DNA of 58,584 nucleotides from Pseudobdellovibrionaceae bacterium (GTDB lineage Bacteria > Bdellovibrionota > Bdellovibrionia > Bdellovibrionales > Bdellovibrionaceae): assembly GCA_021731025.1 (NCBI GenBank), contig JAKFYD010000050.1, forward strand, positions 1 to 58,584, written 5' to 3'. Below, piece by piece: positions 46,548 through 53,661 of this stretch. The notes beneath the pieces are model-generated. The model was not told the DNA's origin. It saw nothing but the letters and a program-made list of their open reading frames with translations, and did not search any database. The position numbers were made by a program, and so were the translations under genes. The first letter of the stretch is position 1; each line of letters opens with the position of its first letter.

Positions 46548-48368
46548 TTGCCAGAATCTAAGAATCAACCCGGTGCAGAGGTTACAAAGAAAAGAACTCG
46601 CTCTAAATCTGCCGCAGCTTCTGAAGAAACTAAAGCCGCCAGTGAAGGCAAAGAAAATTCCACCAAAGCTACTGCGACAGAATCCGCTCCCCCAGCTTCT
46701 AAAGAAGTAAAAGATGCTTCAGCAGGCCCAACGGTTTCTTCGGTTCCCGCTCCTATGGAAGGGCAAACTGGAACGGCCGATCCTTCAACTTTACCCGAAC
46801 GACCTAATGGCGCCGATGCTCCCCAACAGCACCGACGTCACGAGGGCGGTGGCTACAAAAAATTCGATAACAATAAGCGCGGTGGCGGTTACAACAAATA
46901 TCAAAATAACAATAATCAACGACGTGAATACCGCAATGATCGACAAGATCGTAACGGGGGCGGGGATCGAGATCGATTTTACAATCGCAATCAAAATAAT
47001 CCACAACCTGCCGATGACCATCATCACCACCATCAAGGGGCTGATGAAGGCCACCAAAGTCCAACAGCAGATATCGATATTTCGGATATTCAGCTGACCG
47101 ACGAAGAAAAAAGTTGGCTGAGCTCTAAAGATTTAAAATCGAAGAGCATCACTCAGCTGACAGAATTAGCTTTAAAATTAAAAATCGAAAATGCAGCGGG
47201 ATTACGTCGTCAAGATATGATCTTCGAAATCCTGAAGCGCGCCGCTCGATTGGGAACTGATATTTACGGTTCGGGTGTTCTCGAAATTCTACCTGATGGT
47301 TATGGATTCTTGAGATCTCCTGATTACAATTATCTTCCAGGTCCCGATGATATTTACGTGAGTCCTTCGCAAATTCGTCGATTTGGACTCAGAACCGGTG
47401 ACACCGTCACGGGAACAGTAAGACCGCCTAAAGATGGTGAAAGATATTTTGCTCTTCTTAAAGTAGACTCTTTGAATTTTGAAAGTACCGAAAATGGTAA
47501 AGACAAAATTCTGTTTGATAACTTAACTCCGCTTTATCCTGATGAAAGATTAAAACTAGAACACAACCCTGGAGAATACACGACTCGTGTTGTGGATCTC
47601 ATGGCTCCGCTGGGTAAAGGGCAGCGCGCTCTTATCGTTGCTCCTCCGCGCACGGGAAAAACAGTTCTCTTGCAAAATATTGCGAACGCGATCACCTCCA
47701 ACCATCCTGAAGTGAAATTGATTGTCCTGTTGATTGATGAACGCCCCGAGGAAGTCACTGATATGCAACGAACCGTAAAAGGTGAAGTCATCAGTTCAAC
47801 TTTCGATGAGCCACCAACTCGACACGTTCAAGTGGCCGAGATGGTCTTAGAAAAGGCAAAACGTTTAGTGGAGCACAAACACGACGTGGTGATCTTGCTC
47901 GACTCGATCACGCGTTTAGCTCGTGCTTACAATACGGTAGTTCCTCCATCAGGAAAAATTCTTTCGGGGGGTGTGGATTCGAATGCCCTTCACAAACCAA
48001 AACGCTTTTTTGGTGCAGCTCGAAATATCGAAGAGGGTGGTTCATTAACCATCATCGCGACAGCACTGATCGACACAGGTTCTCGTATGGATGAAGTTAT
48101 CTTTGAAGAGTTCAAAGGAACGGGTAACTCGGAAATCCACTTGGATCGTAAGCTTATGGAAAAACGTATTTTCCCTTGCATGGACATTAACAAATCGGGA
48201 ACTCGTAAAGAGGACTTGCTTGTTGATAAAACGGATTTAAACCGTTTGTGGATTTTGCGTAAAGTTTTAGCTCCAATGAACGTCATCGACGCGATGGAAT
48301 TTTTGTTGGATAAAATCGACAAAACAAAAACGAATACTCAATTTCTTGGCAGCATGGGCGGGAACTAG
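46548..48368 (+). CDS. rho: Transcription termination factor Rho with long disordered N-terminal extension
   Basis: This 606-residue Rho starts at TTG, with AGGAG 7 bases upstream. Residues 1-155 are low complexity: Ala/Ser/Lys/Glu, then Asn/Arg/Gly/Tyr-rich ([20 protein letters not shown]) and a HHHHH run. A Rho N-domain follows (about 180-225), then the cold-shock-like RNA-binding domain ([16 protein letters not shown]). The ATPase has P-loop [18 protein letters not shown] near 365, [15 protein letters not shown] and [14 protein letters not shown]. coli Rho has 419 residues, so about 185 are extra. Such insertions are known in some bacteria and can alter RNA binding or promote condensates. 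Confidence 0.95.
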   Translation: MPESKNQPGAEVTKKRTRSKSAAASEETKAASEGKENSTKATATESAPPASKEVKDASAGPTVSSVPAPMEGQTGTADPSTLPERPNGADAPQQHRRHEGGGYKKFDNNKRGGGYNKYQNNNNQRREYRNDRQDRNGGGDRDRFYNRNQNNPQPADDHHHHHQGADEGHQSPTADIDISDIQLTDEEKSWLSSKDLKSKSITQLTELALKLKIENAAGLRRQDMIFEILKRAARLGTDIYGSGVLEILPDGYGFLRSPDYNYLPGPDDIYVSPSQIRRFGLRTGDTVTGTVRPPKDGERYFALLKVDSLNFESTENGKDKILFDNLTPLYPDERLKLEHNPGEYTTRVVDLMAPLGKGQRALIVAPPRTGKTVLLQNIANAITSNHPEVKLIVLLIDERPEEVTDMQRTVKGEVISSTFDEPPTRHVQVAEMVLEKAKRLVEHKHDVVILLDSITRLARAYNTVVPPSGKILSGGVDSNALHKPKRFFGAARNIEEGGSLTIIATALIDTGSRMDEVIFEEFKGTGNSEIHLDRKLMEKRIFPCMDINKSGTRKEDLLVDKTDLNRLWILRKVLAPMNVIDAMEFLLDKIDKTKTNTQFLGSMGGN

Positions 48369-48384
48369 CGAAAGTTTTTTCTTC

Positions 48385-48424
48385 CTCACAAGTTTTACAG
48401 CCTGTAGGCTTTAAAACTCGTGAG
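48385..48424 (+). terminator. Long hairpin between rho and rpmE
   Basis: An 18-base left arm (48385-48402) pairs with 48407-48424 around a TGTA loop, with one mismatch and one G-U pair. It lies 17 bases after the rho stop. It is not followed by a T run, so it may act as a 3'-end stabiliser, a Rho-independent terminator of weak type, or part of the rpmE leader. Confidence 0.5.
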
Positions 48425-48589
48425 TACTGAAAAAGTACAGCTGTAGTCGAAGGTAAAAAGGGTGTAACTTACTAGAATTACTTTGTTTTTGCGAGGCCCC
48501 TTTTAGGATGCCGGCTTTTAAATTTTTCTCGACAGTTGGGTTCGGTCCATGATACACCGACCCATCAGATTGATAAAAAGGATTTAGCT

Positions 48590-48835
48590 ATGAAAAAAGA
48601 CATGCACCCGCAAGTTCGAGAAGTTGTTTTTAAAGACATTTCTTGTGACTTTTCGTTCTTAGGAACATCAACTTTAGACTCGAAAGAGACCACGAAATGG
48701 GAAGACGGAAAGTCTTATCCATTAATTAAAGTGGAAATCTCTTCAGCATCTCACCCATTTTTTACTGGTAAACAAAGGGTATTGGATACTGAAGGACGTA
48801 TTGATCGTTTCAAGAAAAAATACGGCAAAAAATAA
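48590..48835 (+). CDS. rpmE2: 50S ribosomal protein L31, type B
   Basis: From the ATG at 48590 this is an 81-residue bL31 of type [61 protein letters not shown]. There is no CxxC zinc motif, so this is the zinc-independent form. An upstream start at 48536 would add 18 unrelated residues; AAGGA precedes 48590. Other L31 copies are not in this window. A strong terminator follows. Confidence 0.93.
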   Translation: MKKDMHPQVREVVFKDISCDFSFLGTSTLDSKETTKWEDGKSYPLIKVEISSASHPFFTGKQRVLDTEGRIDRFKKKYGKK

Positions 48836-48862
48836 CTCGTCGAAATTTCGAATTTGGAATCA

Positions 48863-48892
48863 ATGCGGTCTTATCTGGACCGCATTTTTTTT
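48863..48892 (+). terminator. Intrinsic terminator after rpmE
   Basis: ATGCGGTC (48863-48870), loop TTATCTG, GACCGCAT (48878-48885) and then a run of Ts to 48892. A perfect 8-bp GC-rich stem with a T tract is a textbook Rho-independent terminator. It ends about 30 bases before the prfA start, so prfA probably has its own promoter or relies on readthrough. Confidence 0.85.
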
Positions 48893-48922
48893 GGACCTTA
48901 CATTTTTTTGGAAACCACGGAT

Positions 48923-49999
48923 ATGTTTTCTAAACTTAACGAAGTTGAATCTCGATACGAACAAGTCAATTTAGCTCTTCAGAGGCCCGATGTAGCTTCT
49001 GATCAAAAACAATATCGCAAATTGATGAAAGAACTCTCAGACCTGGAAAAGGTCGTCGTCGTTTATCGTGAATTCAAGGCGAAGCAAAAAAGCCTGAAAG
49101 AAAATAAAGAGCTTCTCGCTTCTGAGTCCGACAATGAAATGCGAGAGATGATCAAGGAAGAAATCCGAGAGTTTGAAAAAGACCTTCCTGAAATCGAACA
49201 AAGATTAAAAATTCTGCTTATTCCTAAAGATCCCAACGACGATAAAAATATCATCCTCGAAATTCGCGCTGGTGCGGGTGGAGATGAAGCCTCACTCTTT
49301 GCTGAAGAGATGTTTCGCGGCTACGGCCATTATGCGACAGCGCAAGGCTGGAAGGTCGAAATGGTATCCTGGTCTGATGGAAACGTCGGCGGAGCCAAAG
49401 AGATCATTGCGAATATCTCGGGAGAATCCGTCTACAGTAAGCTCAAATATGAAAGCGGAGTGCACCGGGTGCAGCGGGTTCCTAAAACGGAATCAGCCGG
49501 TCGAGTGCACACTTCAACGATCACTGTGGCTGTGATTCCCGAAGCTGACGAGAACGAAGTTAAAATCGACATGAAGGACATACGCATCGATGTGATGAGA
49601 TCCAGTGGAGCTGGTGGACAATCGGTGAATCGGACTGAATCTGCTGTGAGGGTGACGCATTACCCTTCGGGAATTGCTGTTCATTGCCAAGAAGGTAAGT
49701 CCCAAACAATGAATAAAGAAACGGCCTTTAAAATTTTGTACGCGAAGCTTCAAAGACTCGAGGAAGAAAGAGTTTTAAAAGAAGCATCGGATGCCCGCCT
49801 CGAGCAAATCGGTACAGGTGATCGATCAGAACGCATTCGTACCTATAATTTTCCACAAACTCGCATCACTGATCATCGTATTGGTTTAACGATTCATCAA
49901 TTGAACGAAGTTATGAATGGAAAATTCGAAAATTTAATTGACCCTTTGATAGCTCACTTTCAAGCTGAAGCTTTGAAGAAACAAACAGGAGCTTCATGA
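48923..49999 (+). CDS. prfA: Peptide chain release factor 1
   Basis: From the ATG at 48923 this is a 358-residue RF1. [20 protein letters not shown] contains the PxT tripeptide used to read [26 protein letters not shown] contains the catalytic GGQ (the usual GGQHVN reads GGQSVN). There is no programmed frameshift, as expected for RF1. The earlier start at 48854 would place the terminator inside the coding region and is rejected. It overlaps the prmC ATG by 4 bases; PrmC methylates the GGQ glutamine, so the pair is functionally linked. Confidence 0.95.
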   Translation: MFSKLNEVESRYEQVNLALQRPDVASDQKQYRKLMKELSDLEKVVVVYREFKAKQKSLKENKELLASESDNEMREMIKEEIREFEKDLPEIEQRLKILLIPKDPNDDKNIILEIRAGAGGDEASLFAEEMFRGYGHYATAQGWKVEMVSWSDGNVGGAKEIIANISGESVYSKLKYESGVHRVQRVPKTESAGRVHTSTITVAVIPEADENEVKIDMKDIRIDVMRSSGAGGQSVNRTESAVRVTHYPSGIAVHCQEGKSQTMNKETAFKILYAKLQRLEEERVLKEASDARLEQIGTGDRSERIRTYNFPQTRITDHRIGLTIHQLNEVMNGKFENLIDPLIAHFQAEALKKQTGAS

Positions 50000-50877
50000 A
50001 TATAAAAGAGATTTTAGATCGGACCACGGGATTTTTTCGCGAAAAAAAATTAGATTCGCCCCGTTTGGATGCCGAGCTTTTATTATCCCATGGATTGGGT
50101 CTCAGTCGAATTGATCTCTACCTGAAATTTGAACAACCTCTTAGAGAGGAAGAACTCCAAAAACTGCGAAATTTAGTGAAACGAAGATCTTTGGGTGAAC
50201 CTATCGCCTACATTCTGGGTGAAAAAGATTTTTACGGAGAAAGCTTTAAGGTTAACGAAAATGTTCTTATTCCCCGGCCTGAAACGGAAAGCTTGGTTGA
50301 AGAAGCTTTAAAGTGGCACGGGGTTCTTGGAATTAATAATTTAAAAATTTTAGATTTAGGCAGTGGCTCGGGCTGCATCGGGCTTACCCTTCTTAAGAAA
50401 ATACCTGATGCGAAACTTTTAGCCGTGGATATTTCTGCTCAGGCTATTGAAGTTGCGAAAAGCAATGCCGAAAAATTAGGTGTTCAAGATCGCGTGATAT
50501 GGGTCTGTGAGGATGCTTTTAATTTTTCAAAAGTTAAAGAGACCATCGACAGCTATTTTTCAGGTGAGATTAACTTGCTTGTCGCAAACCCTCCTTACAT
50601 TGATAAATCTGATCTTGAAGTCGAAGAAAACGTTAAAAAGTTTGAACCTGCATCGGCTCTTTTCTCGGAAGAAAATGGTTTGAAACACTTGAAAAAATGG
50701 ACATCCGATTATTCGAAAATTTTAAGTGCACCCGGTTTAATGCTTATGGAAATGGGTTACCTGCAGGCGAGCGAAGTTCAAAAACACGTTCTTAGTCTTA
50801 GAGAATTTGATAAAGTTGAAGTGCAAAAAGATTTAGCCGGTAAAGATCGATTTATAAGAGGTGAATGCCATGGATAA
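49996..50877 (+). CDS. prmC: Release factor glutamine methyltransferase
   Basis: This 293-residue SAM-dependent methyltransferase modifies the GGQ glutamine of RF1/RF2. It has the helical N-domain ([20 protein letters not shown]), the SAM loop [18 protein letters not shown] and the catalytic [22 protein letters not shown] is also typical. It is coupled to prfA by a 4-base overlap, and murA starts inside its 3' end. Confidence 0.95.
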   Translation: MNIKEILDRTTGFFREKKLDSPRLDAELLLSHGLGLSRIDLYLKFEQPLREEELQKLRNLVKRRSLGEPIAYILGEKDFYGESFKVNENVLIPRPETESLVEEALKWHGVLGINNLKILDLGSGSGCIGLTLLKKIPDAKLLAVDISAQAIEVAKSNAEKLGVQDRVIWVCEDAFNFSKVKETIDSYFSGEINLLVANPPYIDKSDLEVEENVKKFEPASALFSEENGLKHLKKWTSDYSKILSAPGLMLMEMGYLQASEVQKHVLSLREFDKVEVQKDLAGKDRFIRGECHG

Positions 50878-52123
50878 AATGATAGTGCAAGGTGGCCAGC
50901 AACTGAATGGTAAAGTTAAAACGAGTGGAGCTAAAAATTCAGCTCTGAAAGTTTTATTTGCAACGATATTGGCTGAAGGAAAGCATGTTTTTAAAAATGT
51001 ACCTCGCTTGAAAGACGTTGAATCAACAGCAAATCTTTTACAAAGCTTAGGCCTAGAAACCGAATGGAACAGTGACGAGTTAATTGTTCATTCTAAAAAG
51101 TTAACTTCAGTTGAAGCTCACTATGATTTAGTTCGGAAAATGCGCGCCAGTATTTTGTGTTTAGGCCCTATGCTCGCAAAATACGGTGAAGCTGTGGTTT
51201 CTTTACCTGGTGGCTGCGCTATTGGCAGCCGTCCCATTGATCTACATTTGGAAGCGATGAAAGCTCTTGGAGCCGAAGTTATTCTTAAGGACGGTTACGT
51301 GCACGCTAAAGCTAAGAAGCTTAAGGGTGCGCATTTTCTTTTCGAGAATGTGACCGTTGGCGGAACTGAAAATATGATGATGGCCGCAAGTTTAGCTGAA
51401 GGAACAACGGTTTTAGAAAATGTAGCGAAGGAACCTGAAATTGTTGATCTGGCGGAATATCTCAATCGCATGGGTGCAAAAATTTCTGGCTTCGGCACCA
51501 GCGTGATGAAAATCGAAGGTGTTGAAAAATTAAAGGCTGCCGAACACAGCGTGATGCCTGATCGTATCGAGGCAGGAACCCTGTTGATTGCTGGTGCTAT
51601 CACCGGCGGTGAAGTGACGGTTGAAAGCTGCAATCCTGTTCATCTTGAATCTCTCATTTTGAAATTGCGAGAGAGTGGTTTCCGTGTCGAAACAGATAAA
51701 ACTTCAGTGACAGTTTTCCCATTGAAAGAATGGGAAGCGGTCGATATCACGACAGCGCCATATCCTTTATTTCCTACAGATCTGCAGGCCCAATTTATGG
51801 CCTTGATGTCTTTAGCCCAAGGAACCAGCGTGATTTCGGAAACTGTCTTTGAAAATCGATTTATGCACGTTCAAGAATTAATGCGCTTAGGAGCAGATAT
51901 CACTCCGAAGAGTCGTGTTGCTGTTGTTCGCGGTAAACCTAAAGGCCTTAGTGGAGCTCCCGTGATGGCCACAGATCTCCGTGCAAGCGCTTCGCTTGTG
52001 CTCGCAGGACTAACGGCAAAAGGTGAAACTCAAGTCAGCCGTATTTATCATTTGGATCGCGGCTACGAAAAGCTAGAGAATAAACTTTCTGCTTTAGGTG
52101 CGAAAATCAGTCGTAAGGAATAA
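50870..52123 (+). CDS. murA: UDP-N-acetylglucosamine 1-carboxyvinyltransferase
   Basis: This 417-residue enzyme performs the first committed step of peptidoglycan synthesis, transferring enolpyruvate from PEP to UDP-GlcNAc. KTSGAKNSALKVLFATILAE is the N-terminus and PGGCAIGSRPIDLHLEAMK carries the catalytic Cys (near 115), the fosfomycin target. TDLQAQFMALMS and NRFMHVQELMRLGADI follow. The start at 50870 is preferred because AGAGGT lies about 8 bases upstream. It overlaps prmC by 8 bases. Confidence 0.96.
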   Translation: MDKMIVQGGQQLNGKVKTSGAKNSALKVLFATILAEGKHVFKNVPRLKDVESTANLLQSLGLETEWNSDELIVHSKKLTSVEAHYDLVRKMRASILCLGPMLAKYGEAVVSLPGGCAIGSRPIDLHLEAMKALGAEVILKDGYVHAKAKKLKGAHFLFENVTVGGTENMMMAASLAEGTTVLENVAKEPEIVDLAEYLNRMGAKISGFGTSVMKIEGVEKLKAAEHSVMPDRIEAGTLLIAGAITGGEVTVESCNPVHLESLILKLRESGFRVETDKTSVTVFPLKEWEAVDITTAPYPLFPTDLQAQFMALMSLAQGTSVISETVFENRFMHVQELMRLGADITPKSRVAVVRGKPKGLSGAPVMATDLRASASLVLAGLTAKGETQVSRIYHLDRGYEKLENKLSALGAKISRKE

Positions 52124-52125
52124 GA

Positions 52126-53139
52126 ATGAACTTAAAATATCTTTGCATATTCTTTATTGGATGTAGCTTTACGCTTTTTCATGGATGTCGCCCGATACGG
52201 GAAAAAAAACAAAATGTTCGAATAACCCAGGGCGAACCTTTATCAAAAGATGTCGTTGATAAAAGTATTCTGTACGTTGCGCTTGATGAAAAAGGGACTA
52301 AGAATCTATACGCTTATGACATGATAAAGCATCAACAGACTTTATTGCTCAAAGATTTTCCGAATGTTTCCGAGCGCAGCGATTTACAATTAATTCCAGA
52401 AAAGAAGATGGGTTTGGTTGTTTTCAATCAGTCTCGCGTAAGAGTGTTTTCAACTTCAGGTGAAAAAGTTATTTTTGATAAGACATTCTCCAGAAGAGTT
52501 GGTAATGCAAGCCTTTCCCCCAACGGAAAATGGTTTTCGTTTTTTAAAAGATCTGACGGTTCCAGTAAAGTTTCTGATGAACTTACAATTGCCAATGTGA
52601 GCACAGGTGAAGTGCAAATCGCGCCAGCTGTTCATCAACAGGAATGTAATGGTTTATTTTGGTCAGCTGATAGTTCAAAAATTATAACTACGACCAGTGT
52701 CCCAGAATCTAAAGGTGAACTCACAAATTGGACAATAACGGAAGCTCAGTCTTTAGAAAGAAAAACTCAACAATCAGAACCATTTTTGTATACGAATACT
52801 AGAATCCGTTCTTACGTTACGAAAAAAGGTAAAAAGTGTTCTGTTCCAACTCGCTACAGTTTCAAGCCTGATGATGAAGAAAAAAACTATCGAGAAGCAA
52901 CAGGAATAGAAATTTTTAAAAACAACACTTGGAAAAGTATTATGCAGTTCGAAACTGGTCCCGAAATTATCAGCACTGATGTTGAAATGGAGGTGGGTAC
53001 TCCATCACCAACCTGCGAAGTGATCTTCTACCCAATGGCGAATGAACTTTTCTTGATCGATTTAAAAACCAGTAAATTTATCAGGCTCTTTGATAAATCG
53101 CAAAAGCCTGAACTCATCCAGATTTCACAACCAATTTGA
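52126..53139 (+). CDS. Putative beta-propeller lipoprotein of unknown function
   Basis: This 337-residue lipoprotein (signal FFIGCSFTLFHGC) has a mature part with repeated beta-strand motifs such as ASLSPNGKWFSFFKR and CNGLFWSADSSKIITTT. These resemble TolB-like/WD40-like propeller blades. It starts 2 bases after murA. The function is unknown; the overall look suggests a scaffold rather than an enzyme. Confidence 0.65.
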   Translation: MNLKYLCIFFIGCSFTLFHGCRPIREKKQNVRITQGEPLSKDVVDKSILYVALDEKGTKNLYAYDMIKHQQTLLLKDFPNVSERSDLQLIPEKKMGLVVFNQSRVRVFSTSGEKVIFDKTFSRRVGNASLSPNGKWFSFFKRSDGSSKVSDELTIANVSTGEVQIAPAVHQQECNGLFWSADSSKIITTTSVPESKGELTNWTITEAQSLERKTQQSEPFLYTNTRIRSYVTKKGKKCSVPTRYSFKPDDEEKNYREATGIEIFKNNTWKSIMQFETGPEIISTDVEMEVGTPSPTCEVIFYPMANELFLIDLKTSKFIRLFDKSQKPELIQISQPI

Positions 53140-53161
53140 ATTTTCAGCTTTAGAAATAAAA

Positions 53162-53193
53162 AAAGCCTCTCAGGAGGGGGCCTTCGAGGCTTT
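53162..53193 (-). terminator. Intrinsic terminator, minus strand, after the 44-residue peptide gene
   Basis: AAAGCCTC and GAGGCTTT form a perfect 8-bp stem (53162-53169 with 53186-53193). On the minus strand it is followed by TTTTATTT, giving a run of about seven Ts. It lies about 100 bases beyond the stop at 53292. On the plus strand the T run is short, so it mainly serves minus-strand transcripts. Confidence 0.65.
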
Positions 53194-53200
53194 AAAGATT

Positions 53201-53233
53201 CCCGGATCTGAGGGGATCGGACCCGGGTTTTTT
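53201..53233 (+). terminator. Probable intrinsic terminator, plus strand, after the 52126-53139 gene
   Basis: CCCGG (53201-53205) pairs with CCGGG (53223-53227), with additional imperfect pairs inside, and is followed by six Ts (53228-53233). The position, about 60 bases after the stop of the lipoprotein gene, suits a plus-strand terminator. The inner pairing is imperfect. Confidence 0.55.
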
Positions 53234-53250
53234 GACTTTTATCATCACTT

Positions 53251-53305
53251 TCGACCTGAGCTTACTTCCGGGAGGGGGCCCAGTAAGCAAACTAGACCAG
53301 GTCGA
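53251..53305. repeat. Nested inverted repeats in the murA-TPR intergenic region
   Basis: TCGACCT (53251-53257) pairs with AGGTCGA (53299-53305) and, inside it, GCTTACT (53260-53266) with AGTAAGC (53282-53288), around a G-rich loop. Part of the right arm lies in the 3' end of the 53292-53426 coding sequence. It could be an RNA structure on either strand. Confidence 0.5.
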
Positions 53306-53426
53306 ACATGATGTTTTTAAACATCACATCATCAACTGATTTAACGGAAACAGTAGAAGCTCTAGCATTCGCACTCAAAACCAAGATGATCAAAATATAC
53401 AGTGCAATCAGGGTATTCTTTATCAC
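53292..53426 (-). CDS. Short exported peptide of 44 residues
   Basis: This minus-strand ORF has a GTG start preceded by GAGGGTGAA and encodes MIKNTLIALYILIILVLSAN, then a 24-residue polar tail ending NIMFDLV. Residues 4-20 form a signal-like hydrophobic core with an SANARAS cleavage region, so the mature peptide would be only about 20 residues. A minus-strand terminator lies downstream at 53162-53193. Start signal, signal peptide and terminator together support a real gene, although it is short. Whether it is a secreted peptide, a membrane peptide or a toxin-like element is unknown. Confidence 0.5.
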   Translation of the reverse strand: MIKNTLIALYILIILVLSANARASTVSVKSVDDVMFKNIMFDLV

Positions 53427-53661
53427 TTCACCCTCGTGAAACTCAGTTGTTGGAATTGGAGAAAAGCAAGCTCCGTGCCACGAATAATTCCGGCTGAAAC
53501 GAATAAAATTAATTTAAAAAACTTTTTTCAAAAAATTTCAATTCCAATTTGGGTTCTGATTCCAAACTGGAACCAATTTTTTTGACATTTTGAGACTCGC
53601 TTTGGACTAAAGAGCAGTTTCTTAATGGTTCTTAAACAAGGCTGCCTATCTTTATAAAATC
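53427..53661. other. Intergenic region before the GYF/TPR gene
   Basis: This 235-base AT-rich gap contains a terminator-like stem around 53544-53567 followed by seven Ts, and a perfect -35 TTGACA (53582-53587) with a weak -10 (GACTAA or ACTAAA, about 53605-53611). Otherwise nothing is recognised. Confidence 0.4.
53582..53611 (+). promoter_or_regulatory. Candidate promoter for the GYF/TPR gene
   Basis: TTGACA is a perfect -35 box; the -10 at a 17 or 18 base spacing (GACTAA or ACTAAA) is weak. It lies about 50 bases before the proposed start of the large TPR protein. Confidence 0.3.

Noticed and set aside
46791-47064. Minus-strand ORFs opposite the rho N-terminal region
   Set aside because: They arise from the low-complexity Asn/Arg/His codons of the rho extension.
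48854-48922. Extended N-terminus of prfA
   Set aside because: It would include the rpmE terminator in the coding region and adds residues not found in RF1.
53090-53311. Plus-strand ORF of 73 codons after the propeller lipoprotein gene
   Set aside because: It runs through two terminator stems and has no ribosome-binding site; the translation looks random.
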